Assembly (NCBI GenBank): GCA_019119775.1
Contig: DWWL01000057.1
Location: 1 to 54,219, forward strand
Direction: 5' to 3'
Source of the DNA: Candidatus Lachnoclostridium pullistercoris
GTDB lineage: Bacteria; Bacillota; Clostridia; Lachnospirales; Lachnospiraceae
Length of the DNA: 54,219 nucleotides
A program made the position numbers and the translations under genes. The notes under the pieces are model-generated. The model was given only the letters and a program-made list of their open reading frames with translations, was not told the origin of the DNA and ran no database searches. This document shows positions 24,260-33,370 of this stretch, piece by piece. Numbering within the stretch: the first letter of the stretch is position 1; each line of letters begins with the position of its first letter.

Positions 24260-25282
24260 ATGGAGATGGTAACTCTTGGAAAGACCGGCATTACGGTGCC
24301 GAAAAACGGTTTTGGAGCGCTGCCGGTGCAGCGGGTCGGCATGGAGGATGCGGTGAAGCTCCTCCGCAGCGCTTACGAGGGCGGTTTCCGGTTTTTTGAC
24401 ACTGCCCGCGCCTATTCGGACAGCGAGGAAAAGCTGGGAGAAGCGCTGGCGGACGTGAGGAAAGACATTTATCTGGCTACAAAGACCATGGCAAAGGACG
24501 GAGAAGAATTTAAGCGGGATCTGGAGGCGTCCCTGAAACTGCTGAAAACCGATTATCTGGACATTTACCAGTTCCACAATCCGGCGTTCTGCCCGAAGCC
24601 GGGAGACGGCACCGGCCTCTATGAGGCGATGGCGGAGGCGAAGGAGCAGGGAATGGTGCGCCACATCGGCATCACCAACCACCGGATCGGCGTGGCGAAG
24701 GAGGCTGTGGAATCAGGGCTTTATGAGACGCTCCAGTTCCCGTTCTGCTATCTGGCCACGGAGAAAGATCTGGAAGTGGTGGAGATGTGCCGGAAGGCGG
24801 ACATGGGATTTATCGCCATGAAGGCTCTGTCCGGCGGACTGATCACCAACTCTGCTGCCGCCTACGCCTATCTGGCCCAGTATGACGGCGTTCTGCCCAT
24901 CTGGGGCGTCCAGAGACAGAGCGAGCTGGAAGAATTCCTCCGCTATATGGATGAGCCGCCGGTGATGACGGACGAGCTGCAGGCGGTGATCGACCACGAC
25001 AGAAAAGAGCTCTCCGGCAATTTCTGCCGCGGCTGCGGCTACTGCATGCCCTGCCCGGTGGGAATCGAGATCAATACCTGCGCCCGCATGAGCCTGCTGA
25101 TCCGCCGCTCGCCGTCGGAGAAGCAGCTGACTCCGGACGCTCAGGCCATGATGAAGAAGATCGAAAACTGCCTTCACTGCGGAGCCTGCGCGAAAAAATG
25201 CCCCTACGGCCTGGATACGCCCAGACTGCTGGAGGAAAATTACAGGGATTATCAGGAGATCCTGGCCGGAAAGCCCCTTTGA
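24260..25282 (+). CDS. Aldo/keto reductase with C-terminal 4Fe-4S motifs
   Basis: This is a 340-residue fusion. Residues 1-255 form an AKR barrel with catalytic-type residues in FFDTARAYSDSEEKLGEAL (Asp, Tyr), YLATKTM (Lys) and DYLDIYQFHNP (His). The C-terminal part has two cysteine clusters, CRGCGYCMPCPVGIEI and CLHCGACAKKCPYGLDTP, which suit two 4Fe-4S clusters. Such proteins are common in strict anaerobes and may couple carbonyl reduction to ferredoxin-like electron transfer; the substrate is unknown. RBS AGAAGGAGGGG is upstream. A nitroreductase and an LD-carboxypeptidase follow in close succession, so this is the first gene of a three-gene transcript. Confidence 0.92.
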   Translation: MEMVTLGKTGITVPKNGFGALPVQRVGMEDAVKLLRSAYEGGFRFFDTARAYSDSEEKLGEALADVRKDIYLATKTMAKDGEEFKRDLEASLKLLKTDYLDIYQFHNPAFCPKPGDGTGLYEAMAEAKEQGMVRHIGITNHRIGVAKEAVESGLYETLQFPFCYLATEKDLEVVEMCRKADMGFIAMKALSGGLITNSAAAYAYLAQYDGVLPIWGVQRQSELEEFLRYMDEPPVMTDELQAVIDHDRKELSGNFCRGCGYCMPCPVGIEINTCARMSLLIRRSPSEKQLTPDAQAMMKKIENCLHCGACAKKCPYGLDTPRLLEENYRDYQEILAGKPL

Positions 25283-25318
25283 GAGGCTCCGGCGGGAGAG
25301 AAAGGAAGGTTTTAGGCC

Positions 25319-25816
25319 ATGGATGCTATTTTTAAGAGAATCAGCGTGAGAAAATATGAGGACCGGCCGGTGGAGCCGGAGAAGGTGGAGAAGATCCTTC
25401 GGGCGGCCATGGCGGCCCCGTCGGCAAGAAACCAGCAGCCCTGGGAGTTTTTTGTGGTCACGTCGAAGGAGACGATCAGAGAGCTGTCCCAGTGCAGCCA
25501 GTACGCTTCTTTTTTAAAAGACGCGCCTCTGGCCATCGTTCCCTGCTACAGGAAGACAGGGCTTGCTGCCCCTCTGTATGCGGAAATTGATCTGAGCATT
25601 GCCACGGAGCACATCCTTCTGGAGGCAGCACAGCTGGGGTTAGGCACCTGCTGGATGGGGATCGCTCCCGTGCGGGAGAGGATGGATGCGGTGAACCGGG
25701 TACTGGGAAATCCGGAAAACCTGGAAGCCTTTGCCCTGGTGTCCTGCGGCTACCCGGCGGAGGAGAGGCCGCAGCAGGACCGGTACGAAAAGTCCAGGAT
25801 CCACTGGATCCGCTGA
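25319..25816 (+). CDS. Nitroreductase-family FMN flavoprotein
   Basis: The 165-residue protein has the short nitroreductase layout: RISVRKYEDRPVEPEKVEKI with the FMN-phosphate-binding Arg pair, AAMAAPSARNQQPWEFFVV, then AEIDLSIATEHILLEAAQLG and LGTCWMGIAPVRERMDAV. The C-terminus has the ALVSCGYPAEE strand. Members use FMN and NAD(P)H to reduce nitro groups, quinones or enones as a dimer. It lies 36 bp after the Fe-S aldo/keto reductase and 18 bp before the carboxypeptidase gene. The substrate is not known. Confidence 0.92.
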   Translation: MDAIFKRISVRKYEDRPVEPEKVEKILRAAMAAPSARNQQPWEFFVVTSKETIRELSQCSQYASFLKDAPLAIVPCYRKTGLAAPLYAEIDLSIATEHILLEAAQLGLGTCWMGIAPVRERMDAVNRVLGNPENLEAFALVSCGYPAEERPQQDRYEKSRIHWIR

Positions 25817-25834
25817 AAGGAGGAGCCATAGATT

Positions 25835-26893
25835 ATGAGATATCCAAAGCCTCTGAGGCCGGGCGGGACCGTCGGTTTTGCGGCACCGTCCTTCGGCTGC
25901 GGGGAGGAGCCGTTCCGGACAGGGTTTGAGTATGCGAAACAGGCGTTTGCGGCCAGAGGCCACGGCCTGGACCTGGGGCCGAACTGCTACGAGGAGAAGG
26001 GAATCGGCATCAGCAATACGCCGAAAGCCTGCGGAGAAGAGCTGACGGAGTGGTACTGCCGGAAGGAAAATGACGTGCTGATTTCCTGTGCCGGCGGGGA
26101 GCTGATGTGTGAGATCCTGGACTATGTGGATTTCGAGAAGATCCGGAATGCCGATCCCAAATGGTTTATGGGATTTTCCGACAACACCAATTTCACCTTC
26201 CTGCTCACGACGCTGTGCGACACGGCCTCCATCTACGGGCCCTGCGCCGGGGCGTTTGCCATGGATCCCTGGGACCGGTCCCTGGAGGACGCCTATCAGC
26301 TGCTGAGAGGGGAGAAATGTGAGGTCCATGGCTATCCGCTGTGGGAAAAAGGCAGCATGGACATTGAGGCGGCTGTCCGGGAAAAGGACCCGCGGGCGCC
26401 CTACCGGCTGACAGAACCGAAGGTGCTCAGAAGCTGGGTGGGAAGCCGCCAGGCGGGACCGCAGGAGGAGATCGTCTTTGAAGGACGGCTGGCGGGAGGA
26501 TGTCTGGACTGCCTGGCTAACCTGGTGGGAACGGGCTACGACGGCGTCAGGGCATTTGCGGACCGCTACAGCCAGGACGGGATCATCTGGTTTTTAGAGT
26601 CCTGCGACCTGACGGTGATGGCCATGCGCCGGGCAGTCTGGGAGATGAAGCACGCCGGCTGGTTTGAACACGCAAAGGGCTTTCTCATCGGCCGTCCCCT
26701 CCACTTCGGGGAGGAGATCATGGGGCTGGACCAATACCGGGCGGTGACGGACCTTCTGGCAGAGTACGGCGTGCCGGTGATCATGGACGCGGATTTCGGC
26801 CACCTGCCCCCGGCGATGCCTCTTGTGAGCGGCGCCATGGGAACGGTGACGGTAAAAGGAAATGAGATCGGCATCCGCTATGAGATGAAATAA
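25835..26893 (+). CDS. LD-carboxypeptidase (peptidase family S66)
   Basis: S66 enzymes remove the terminal D-Ala from murein tetrapeptides; related members process microcin C7-like compounds. The 352-residue protein starts with RPGGTVGFAAPSFGCG. The nucleophile Ser115 lies in WFMGFSDNTNFTF, preceded by DVLISCAGGELMCEIL. The Glu of WFLESCDLT and the His of DADFGHLPPAMPL complete the Ser-Glu-His triad. No signal peptide is present, so it would act on recycled muropeptides in the cytoplasm. RBS AAAGGAGG lies upstream. It is the last gene of the aldo/keto reductase transcript and is followed by a terminator. Confidence 0.92.
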   Translation: MRYPKPLRPGGTVGFAAPSFGCGEEPFRTGFEYAKQAFAARGHGLDLGPNCYEEKGIGISNTPKACGEELTEWYCRKENDVLISCAGGELMCEILDYVDFEKIRNADPKWFMGFSDNTNFTFLLTTLCDTASIYGPCAGAFAMDPWDRSLEDAYQLLRGEKCEVHGYPLWEKGSMDIEAAVREKDPRAPYRLTEPKVLRSWVGSRQAGPQEEIVFEGRLAGGCLDCLANLVGTGYDGVRAFADRYSQDGIIWFLESCDLTVMAMRRAVWEMKHAGWFEHAKGFLIGRPLHFGEEIMGLDQYRAVTDLLAEYGVPVIMDADFGHLPPAMPLVSGAMGTVTVKGNEIGIRYEMK

Positions 26894-26903
26894 GACGGCG
26901 AAA

Positions 26904-26946
26904 CGGCAGACACTTTCGGGCATTCCGGGGGCGTCTGCTGTTTTTT
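26904..26946 (+). terminator. Intrinsic terminator after the LD-carboxypeptidase
   Basis: CGGCAGAC (26904-26911) pairs with GTCTGCTG (26933-26940), followed by six T. The loop contains a second small complementary segment. Confidence 0.8.
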
Positions 26947-26982
26947 GCGCAGGCAGGCCCGGCAGATTCTTTTTCAAATTTC

Positions 26983-27011
26983 TTGAACCCCCTCATTTCC
27001 TGTGATAAAAT
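26983..27011 (+). promoter_or_regulatory. Candidate promoter of the flippase gene
   Basis: TTGAAC (26983-26988), 17 bp, TAAAAT (27006-27011). A second TATAAT lies at 27031-27036 but has no good -35 box. Confidence 0.6.
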
Positions 27012-27067
27012 GGGAATGTTTTTGAGACTATAATACAAAAGAAAAAACGGAAGGTGCAGGTAGAACA

Positions 27068-28678
27068 ATGGGCAAGAAAAATGACAATTACCTGGTGCAG
27101 GGAAGTATACTGGCGGCGGCCGGGATCATTGTGAGGCTGATCGGCCTGTTTTACAAGGTCCCCATGACCCGGATCCTGGGAGATGAGGGAATCGGCTATT
27201 ACAATACGGCCTACGAGATCTATAATATCGGTCTGATCCTCTCTTCCTACAGCCTTCCGCTGGCGGTTTCCAAGCAGATCGCGAAGAGCCGGGGCAGCCG
27301 CAAACCGGGGGATGTAAAGAGGATCTTCAACTGCGGGATCGCCTTCGGCGCGTTTGCCGGCGGCCTGATGACGGTGGCGCTGATCTTCGGAGCGGACTGG
27401 ATCGCTTCCAGCCTGTTCAGAAGCCCGGGAAGCGCCCTTCCCCTGAAGGTGATGGCCCCCACCATCCTGGTGTTTGCGGTGATGGGAGTGTTCCGCGGAT
27501 TTTTCCAGGGCCGCGGGAATATGATCCCCACGTCCATCTCCCAGATCATTGAACAGCTGGTCCACGCGGGAGTCAGCATCTGGGCGTCCTACGATTTTAT
27601 GAAGCGGTTTGCCAGTCAGCCCAATCCGGCCTCCTACGGGGCGGCGGGCGGTACTTTGGGCACCTTCATCGGCGCTCTGGCGGCTTTCCTCTTCCTGGGC
27701 GTGGTGATGCTCCTCTACTGCCGTGGCGGAAAGCACTGGGGAGAGGGCAGGCATTCTTCCTATAAGCGGGTGGCCGTGGGACTTTTCCTCACTGTCGTTC
27801 CCATTATCTTGAGCCAGACGGTGTATCAGCTGAGCGGCTCGGTGGATAACTCCATGTTCGGTATCATCATGGGTGGAAAAGGGTTCGGAGAGCAGGAGAG
27901 AATGGAGCTTTTGGGCATCTACAGCGGCAAATACCGCCTGCTCACCAACGTGCCGGTGGCCATTGCCACCTCCCTCGGGGCGTCCATGATCCCCAGCATT
28001 GTCACCTCCAAAGCCATGAAGAAGAACGGGGCGGTGAGGAGAAAAATCTACATGACGGTGAAATTCAACATGCTCATCGCCATTCCCTGCGCTGTGGGCA
28101 TGGGAGTGCTGGCCTCGCCGATCTTAAAGCTGCTGTTCGGGGACGGCAGGGAGATGTCTGCCCGCCTGCTGATGATGGGGGCGTCCGCGGTGGTATTTTT
28201 CTCCCTGTCCACAGTCACAAACGCTGTGCTCCAGGGAATCGACCTGATGGCCAAGTCCGTGACCCATTCTGCCATCTCCCTGGGAATCCATGTGGTGCTG
28301 GTTTACCTGATGTTGTCCAAGCTCAACTGGGGAGTGTATGGCCTGGTGGTGGGAAATGTGACCTTCGCTCTGGTGGTGTGCATCCTGAACTGGATCTCCA
28401 TCGGAAAGGCCATGCACTACCGCCAGGAGGTGGTCACCACCTTCCTCATGCCCCTGGGCATCTCTGTGGTCATGGGGATTGTGGCCTTCGGAGTGTACCA
28501 TCTGGTCTATCTGGCTGCCAGCTCCAACGCGCTCAGCCTGCTTGTAGCTGTGCCGGCGGCTATGGCGGTGTACGGCGTAGGGCTGATCAAGACGAGGACG
28601 GTGCGGGAGAGAGAACTGGCGGAAATGCCCATGGGCACCAGGATTCTGCGCCTCTGTGAAAAGGTGCATTTGATGTAG
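27068..28678 (+). CDS. SpoVB/YtgP-type polysaccharide or lipid II flippase (MOP superfamily)
   Basis: This 536-residue protein has about 14 transmembrane helices. The N-terminus (YLVQGSILAAAGIIVRLIGL, then FYKVPMTRILGDEGIGYYNTA) is characteristic of the SpoVB/YtgP/MurJ-like branch of the MOP exporter superfamily. So are SSYSLPLAVSKQIAKS, MGVFRGFFQGRGNM and NVPVAIATSLGASMIPSI. Members flip lipid-linked wall precursors; SpoVB is needed for spore cortex in Bacillus, while YtgP is vegetative. The context (dtd, YkgJ protein, Dus) is housekeeping and does not show which role applies here. Confidence 0.88.
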   Translation: MGKKNDNYLVQGSILAAAGIIVRLIGLFYKVPMTRILGDEGIGYYNTAYEIYNIGLILSSYSLPLAVSKQIAKSRGSRKPGDVKRIFNCGIAFGAFAGGLMTVALIFGADWIASSLFRSPGSALPLKVMAPTILVFAVMGVFRGFFQGRGNMIPTSISQIIEQLVHAGVSIWASYDFMKRFASQPNPASYGAAGGTLGTFIGALAAFLFLGVVMLLYCRGGKHWGEGRHSSYKRVAVGLFLTVVPIILSQTVYQLSGSVDNSMFGIIMGGKGFGEQERMELLGIYSGKYRLLTNVPVAIATSLGASMIPSIVTSKAMKKNGAVRRKIYMTVKFNMLIAIPCAVGMGVLASPILKLLFGDGREMSARLLMMGASAVVFFSLSTVTNAVLQGIDLMAKSVTHSAISLGIHVVLVYLMLSKLNWGVYGLVVGNVTFALVVCILNWISIGKAMHYRQEVVTTFLMPLGISVVMGIVAFGVYHLVYLAASSNALSLLVAVPAAMAVYGVGLIKTRTVRERELAEMPMGTRILRLCEKVHLM

Positions 28679-28708
28679 GAATAAAGAAGAGAACGGGAGG
28701 ATGAACGT

Positions 28709-29161
28709 ATGAGAATGGTGCTTCAGCGGGTGGCGGAAGCGTCCGTGACGGTGGACGGAGAAGTTGTGGGAGAGATCGGAAAGGGATTTCTGGTGCTCTT
28801 AGGCGTCCAGGCATCCGACACTGAGGAGACTGCGGACCGGATGGTGGATAAAATGTGCCGGCTGCGGATTTTTGAGGATGAAAACGGCAAGACCAATCTG
28901 TCTTTGGCGGATGTGGGCGGGGAACTTTTGGTGGTGAGCCAGTTTACCCTCTATGCCGACTGCAGAAAGGGAAACCGTCCCAGTTTTGTGAAGGCCGGCC
29001 CGCCCCAGATGGCGGAGCAGCTCTACGAATACGCCGCAGAGCGGTGCCGGAAATATGTGAAAAAAGTGGAGCAGGGACGTTTCGGAGCCCACATGAAGGT
29101 GAGCCTGGTCAACGACGGGCCCTTTACGGTGGTGCTGGACAGTGAGGAGCTGATCAGATGA
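28709..29161 (+). CDS. dtd: D-aminoacyl-tRNA deacylase
   Basis: DTD removes D-amino acids, and glycine wrongly attached to tRNA-Ala, from tRNA. The 150-residue length is standard. Both active-site motifs are present: [17 protein letters not shown] (family SQFTL) and the cross-subunit GP motif in [13 protein letters not shown]. The N-terminus [19 protein letters not shown] is typical. RBS GGGAGGATGAACGT precedes the ATG. The stop overlaps the start of the next gene (ATGA). Confidence 0.97.
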   Translation: MRMVLQRVAEASVTVDGEVVGEIGKGFLVLLGVQASDTEETADRMVDKMCRLRIFEDENGKTNLSLADVGGELLVVSQFTLYADCRKGNRPSFVKAGPPQMAEQLYEYAAERCRKYVKKVEQGRFGAHMKVSLVNDGPFTVVLDSEELIR

Positions 29162-29847
29162 GAAGAGAGGTCCGGATGGAAGACATCTCCGACGGAAGAC
29201 TGTACCGGTCGGAGGACATGGTGAGAGCGGGCTGCGGGGACTGCAGAGGCTGTTCTGCCTGCTGCCGTCACATGGGCAATTCCATAATAGTGGATCCGTT
29301 GGACGTTTACAGACTGAATATAGAGGGGAAAGTGGAGCTTAATGAGCTATTTTCCCGGTATCTGGAATTCCATGTGGAGGACGGGATCATTCTGCCCAAT
29401 CTGAAGATGACGGGGCCGGAGGAGGCGTGCGGATTTCTGGATCAGGACGGCCGCTGCAGCGTCCACGCCGTCCGCCCCGGTCTGTGCCGCCTGTTCCCCC
29501 TGGGCCGTTTTTATGAAAACGGGGGATTTCAGTATTTTCTCCAGACGGGAGAGTGCAAAAAGACCAACCGCACGAAGGTGAAGGTAAGCCGCTTTATTGA
29601 CGTGCCGGATATCAGGACCTATGAAGCCTACGTGTCAGACTGGCATTTCTTTCTGCTGGACGCCCAGGACCATGTAAGGCGCTGCAGAGATGAAAATGAG
29701 GCGAAACGGGTGAATATGACGCTGTTAAACCTGTTCTTCCTCACGCCCTACGATGGGGGACGGGAATTTTACGGACAGTTTTATGAGCGTTTTCAGACCA
29801 TGGCGCCTGTGAGGGAGGAGTGGAACCGTGAAGGAAAATCTCTATGA
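29158..29847 (+). CDS. YkgJ-family zinc/iron-chelating cysteine-cluster protein
   Basis: The 229-residue protein has a cysteine cluster near the N-terminus ([16 protein letters not shown]), then [20 protein letters not shown] and RLFPLGR, and a later TGECKK. This is the spacing of the YkgJ/PF03692 family, thought to bind zinc or an Fe-S cluster; the function is unknown. Translation is coupled to dtd by a four-base overlap. The 3' end overlaps the Dus gene by 20 bases if that gene starts at the GTG at 29828. Confidence 0.88.
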   Translation: MRREVRMEDISDGRLYRSEDMVRAGCGDCRGCSACCRHMGNSIIVDPLDVYRLNIEGKVELNELFSRYLEFHVEDGIILPNLKMTGPEEACGFLDQDGRCSVHAVRPGLCRLFPLGRFYENGGFQYFLQTGECKKTNRTKVKVSRFIDVPDIRTYEAYVSDWHFFLLDAQDHVRRCRDENEAKRVNMTLLNLFFLTPYDGGREFYGQFYERFQTMAPVREEWNREGKSL

Positions 29848-30841
29848 TGCTCATCGTGCCGGCGGTGAAGCCATGAAGCGGTACGCGGCCCCCATGGAGG
29901 GGATCACAGGCTATATTTACCGGAACGCCCATCACCGCGTATTCGGCGGGGCGGACAAGTACTTCACGCCCTTTCTCTCTCCCGGAAAGAAGCGGAGCCT
30001 GCGCTCGAGAGAGTTAAACGACATCCTTCCCCAGCACAATGAAAATATTCCCGTGGTGCCCCAGATTCTCACCAACGACTGGGAGGATTTTATCCACACG
30101 GCAGAGATTTTAAGGGAATTCGGTTATGAGGAGGTCAATCTCAACCTGGGCTGTCCCTCCGGAACGGTGACGGCGAAGAAGCGGGGGGCCGGTTTTCTGG
30201 CCTGCCCGGAGGAGCTGGACCGGTTTCTGGAGCGGATTTGTTCCGGGACGAAGCAGAAGATTTCCATAAAGACCAGGATCGGGGTGGAGAGCGCGGAGGA
30301 GTTCGGGCCTCTCTTAGAGATCTTCTGCCGCTATCCCTTAAGTGAGCTCATCGTCCATCCCAGGACCCAGAAGGAAGGCTACCGCGGCGCTCCCCACAAA
30401 GAGGAGTTTTTGCGGGCTTTTGAAAGGGCCCCGTTTCCGGTCTGCTATAATGGAGATCTTTTCTCCAGGGAGGATCTGGAGGAGTTTTCCAGGGAGTTTC
30501 CCCAGGCGGACCGGGTGATGGTCGGGCGCGGCCTGATCGCGGACCCAGCTCTGGCCGCCGGCGCCGCAGACGGGCGGACGGTGACGAAGGAGACGTTCCG
30601 GGAGTTCCACCAGGAGATTCTGGACGGATACTGTCAGATCATGTCCGGGGACCGGAACGTGCTGTTTAAAATGAAGGAACTGTGGTTTTACATGATCCGC
30701 CTGTTTCCGGACGGGGAGGATTTTGCGAAAAAAATCAGAAAATCGTCCACGGTGGCGGAGTACCGGCTGTGGACGGAGCGGCTTCTGGCGGAGCGGGAGA
30801 TTCTGCCGCAGGCCGACACTTCATTTCTCCGGAAAAGATAA
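29828..30841 (+). CDS. tRNA-dihydrouridine synthase (Dus family)
   Basis: Dus enzymes reduce specific uridines in tRNA using FMN. Seen are MEGITGYIYRNAHHRVFGG, QILTNDWEDFIHTAEIL, NLNLGCPSGTVTAKKRGAG with the catalytic Cys, IKTRIGVE, IVHPRTQKEGYRG and MVGRGLIADPAL. The start is ambiguous. The GTG at 29828 has a very good RBS (GGGAGGAG, seven bases) and gives 15 extra residues. The ATG at 29873 gives the usual family N-terminus (MKRYAAPMEGITG) but has a poor RBS. The gene overlaps the YkgJ-type gene and ends the dtd cluster. Confidence 0.92.
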   Translation: MKENLYDAHRAGGEAMKRYAAPMEGITGYIYRNAHHRVFGGADKYFTPFLSPGKKRSLRSRELNDILPQHNENIPVVPQILTNDWEDFIHTAEILREFGYEEVNLNLGCPSGTVTAKKRGAGFLACPEELDRFLERICSGTKQKISIKTRIGVESAEEFGPLLEIFCRYPLSELIVHPRTQKEGYRGAPHKEEFLRAFERAPFPVCYNGDLFSREDLEEFSREFPQADRVMVGRGLIADPALAAGAADGRTVTKETFREFHQEILDGYCQIMSGDRNVLFKMKELWFYMIRLFPDGEDFAKKIRKSSTVAEYRLWTERLLAEREILPQADTSFLRKR

Positions 30842-31063
30842 AGGAGAAGGGCGGAGATGGAGTTTATAAAAACTTTATTGGACATTTCCGCCCTCTCATG
30901 CTATTCTGGGACCATATCTTTGATCCCCGTCTTGTGATTCTTCCCTGGGCTTTCTCCAGAATTTACACTTCCCTTTTCCCTTAAAATAAGCTAAAATGAT
31001 GGTTAAGCATGTCTTAAAAAGGCGTGGTTCAACTCATTGAAACTGCAAAAGGAGAAGAAGGCT
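30842..31063 (+). other. Intergenic region between dus and degV
   Basis: A hairpin (GGGCGGAGATG at 30850-30860 with CATTTCCGCCC at 30884-30894) follows dus but lacks a T-run, so it is not a standard terminator. The rest is AT-rich. Two TAAAAT-like boxes (30984 and 30992) have no well-spaced -35. The DegV gene may have its promoter here. Confidence 0.4.
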
Positions 31064-31927
31064 ATGAAGATTGGGATCGTAACGGACAGCAACAGCGGGA
31101 TCACCCAGGACCAGGCAGAAAAACTGGGGGTCTATGTCATTCCCATGCCGTTTATGATAGATGGAAAGACGTATTATGAGGATATAGATCTGACGCAGGA
31201 ACAGTTTTATGAAAAATTGAGGGCGGGGGCGGATATCTCCACCTCCCAGCCGTCGCCGGAGGCCGTGACCGGGCTGTGGGACAGGCTTCTTGGGGAGTAC
31301 GATCAGCTGGTGCACATCCCCATGTCCAGCGGCCTGAGCGGTTCCTGCCAGACGGCCATGATGCTGGCGGGGGATTATGAGGGAAAGGTGTTTGTGGTGA
31401 ACAACCACCGGATCTCCGTGACGGAGCGGCAGTCGGCTCTGGATGCGAAGATGCTGGCAGAGAAGGGCCTGTCGGGGGAGGAGATCCAGAAGATTCTCTA
31501 TGACACCCGGTACGATTCCAGCATTTACATCACGGTGGATACGCTGAAATACTTAAAAAAGGGCGGGCGGATCACCCCCGCCGCAGCCGCTCTGGGAACG
31601 CTCTTAAAGATCAAGCCGGTGCTGACTATCCAGGGGGAGAAGCTGGACGCGTTCGCGAAGGCCCGCACCATGAAGCAGGCCAGAGGCATCATGCTGACGG
31701 CGCTGAAAAAGGATCTGGAGGAGCGTTTTGGGGACGGGGACTGCCGCCATACCTACCTGCAGATCGCCCACACGGCTAACGGGGAGGCGGCAGAGGAGCT
31801 GAAGGAGGAGCTGAACAGGCTCTATCCGGGGGCGCCGGTCCATGTGGATCCCCTTTCTCTGAGCATTGCCTGTCACATCGGCCCCGGCTCCCTGGCGGTA
31901 GCCTGCACAAAGATGCTGGAAGGATAG
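31064..31927 (+). CDS. DegV-family fatty-acid-binding protein
   Basis: This 287-residue DegV protein has the N-terminal IGIVTDSNSGITQDQAE, then VIPMPFMIDGKTYYEDIDLT, STSQPSPEAV, the SSGLSG motif contacting the ligand carboxylate, and the C-terminal IGPGSLAVAC. In Gram-positive bacteria, DegV/FakB proteins bind fatty acids, and some act with FakA kinase; no fakA lies here. The start ATG at 31064 has GGAG nine bases upstream and gives the usual N-terminus. The histidine kinase gene begins three bases after the stop, so the two may be co-transcribed. Confidence 0.92.
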   Translation: MKIGIVTDSNSGITQDQAEKLGVYVIPMPFMIDGKTYYEDIDLTQEQFYEKLRAGADISTSQPSPEAVTGLWDRLLGEYDQLVHIPMSSGLSGSCQTAMMLAGDYEGKVFVVNNHRISVTERQSALDAKMLAEKGLSGEEIQKILYDTRYDSSIYITVDTLKYLKKGGRITPAAAALGTLLKIKPVLTIQGEKLDAFAKARTMKQARGIMLTALKKDLEERFGDGDCRHTYLQIAHTANGEAAEELKEELNRLYPGAPVHVDPLSLSIACHIGPGSLAVACTKMLEG

Positions 31928-31930
31928 AAC

Positions 31931-33358
31931 ATGGAAAAACGGTGGAAGAAAACGGTCAGCATGAGGGCGGTCCTGATCTTCATGCTGTTTGTCATCGGCT
32001 TTCTGCCGATGGCGGTTCAGGGCAGGATCCTGCTGACATCCCTGCGGCAGGGACAGATCAGCGCCAGAACGCTGGAGATCCAGAACCAGGCTTTGATCCT
32101 CAGCAACCGGCTGACCCAGGCCGGCTATCTGGGCGGGGAGGTGACGGACACGATCTTGGACAGCCAGATGGATGTGCTGGCGGACGTGCTCAACGGGCGG
32201 ATCGTGATCGTGGACGAGACGTACCGGATCATCCGGGATACCTTTAACCTGGCAGAGGGGAAATACCACGTCTCCGAGGAGGTGATCCGCTGCTTCCGGG
32301 GAGAGACGAGCAGCAAGTACAACAGCGACAGGCACTATCTGATCGAGACATTTCCTATCTACGGGGCGGGTTCCACAGGGGAGATCGACGGCGTCATGGT
32401 GGTGACGGCGTCCACGGAGGCTATTCTGAACCTGACGGATATGGTGGGCGAGAAGGTCACGATGTACGAGGTGATGGCCCTGATCGTGATCGTTGTGGCT
32501 GTCCTTCTGTTCTCCGGCCTGTACTTAAAGCCGGTTTTCCGGTTCCGGGAAGGCCTAAAAAAGATCGCTTCCGGCGACGCGGAGGAGATCCATGTGGACG
32601 ATTACCGGGAGACGAAGGAGATGTCCTCCGCCGTGAGCCAGGCATTTACCAAGCTGCGGGAGGTGGACAATTCCCGTCAGGAATTTGTCTCCAATGTGTC
32701 CCATGAGCTGAAGACTCCCATTACGTCCATCCGGGTGCTGGCGGACTCTCTCATGTCCATGGAGGACGCGCCGGTGGAGCTGTACCGGGAGTTTATGAAC
32801 GACATTTCCGATGAGATCGACCGGGAGAGCAAGATCATCGATGATCTGCTGACGCTGGTGAAAATGGATAAATCTGTCAATCACGTCATGAATATCAGCC
32901 AGGTCAACATCGGCAGCCTGCTGGAGCTGATACTGAAGCGGATGCGCCCCATCGCGAAAAAGAGGAATGTGGAGCTGACGCTGGAGACGATTCGGGAGGT
33001 GACGGCTGAGGTGGATGAGGTGAAGCTGTCCCAGGCCATGAACAACCTGGTGGAGAACGCGGTGAAATACAACCGGGAGGACGGCTGGGTGCGGGTGACG
33101 CTGGACGCGGATCACAAATTTTTCACCATCCGGGTGGCGGATTCCGGCATAGGGATCCCGGAGGAGTTCCAGACCAGGATCTTTGAGCGTTTTTACCGGG
33201 TGGACAAAGCCCGCTCCCGCGAGACGGGAGGAACCGGGCTGGGACTGGCCATCACCAAAAATGTGATTCAGATGCACCACGGCACGATCCAGGTGCAGAG
33301 CGCGGAGGGAGAGGGAACGGTGTTTACGGTTCAGATCCCTCTCACCTACATTTCGTAA
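31931..33358 (+). CDS. Membrane sensor histidine kinase (HAMP, HisKA, HATPase)
   Basis: This 475-residue kinase has a membrane helix at about 11-30 and an extracellular sensor of about 145 residues. A second helix spans about 178-199, with HAMP at about 200-250. The dimerisation helix carries the phospho-acceptor His258 in NVSHELKTPITSI. The ATPase domain has NLVENAVKYN (N box), VADSGIGIPEEF (G1), FERFYRVD (F box) and GGTGLGLAI (G2). No response regulator is adjacent. The PhoB-type regulator at 16529, next to comEA, is a candidate partner. The gene is 12 bp before gerMN and part of a run leading into comEC. Confidence 0.93.
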   Translation: MEKRWKKTVSMRAVLIFMLFVIGFLPMAVQGRILLTSLRQGQISARTLEIQNQALILSNRLTQAGYLGGEVTDTILDSQMDVLADVLNGRIVIVDETYRIIRDTFNLAEGKYHVSEEVIRCFRGETSSKYNSDRHYLIETFPIYGAGSTGEIDGVMVVTASTEAILNLTDMVGEKVTMYEVMALIVIVVAVLLFSGLYLKPVFRFREGLKKIASGDAEEIHVDDYRETKEMSSAVSQAFTKLREVDNSRQEFVSNVSHELKTPITSIRVLADSLMSMEDAPVELYREFMNDISDEIDRESKIIDDLLTLVKMDKSVNHVMNISQVNIGSLLELILKRMRPIAKKRNVELTLETIREVTAEVDEVKLSQAMNNLVENAVKYNREDGWVRVTLDADHKFFTIRVADSGIGIPEEFQTRIFERFYRVDKARSRETGGTGLGLAITKNVIQMHHGTIQVQSAEGEGTVFTVQIPLTYIS

Positions 33359-33370
33359 AGGAGGTGCGGG

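Noticed and set aside
30850-30894. Terminator after dus
   Set aside because: The stem is good but is followed by TCTCATGC with no T-run on either strand.
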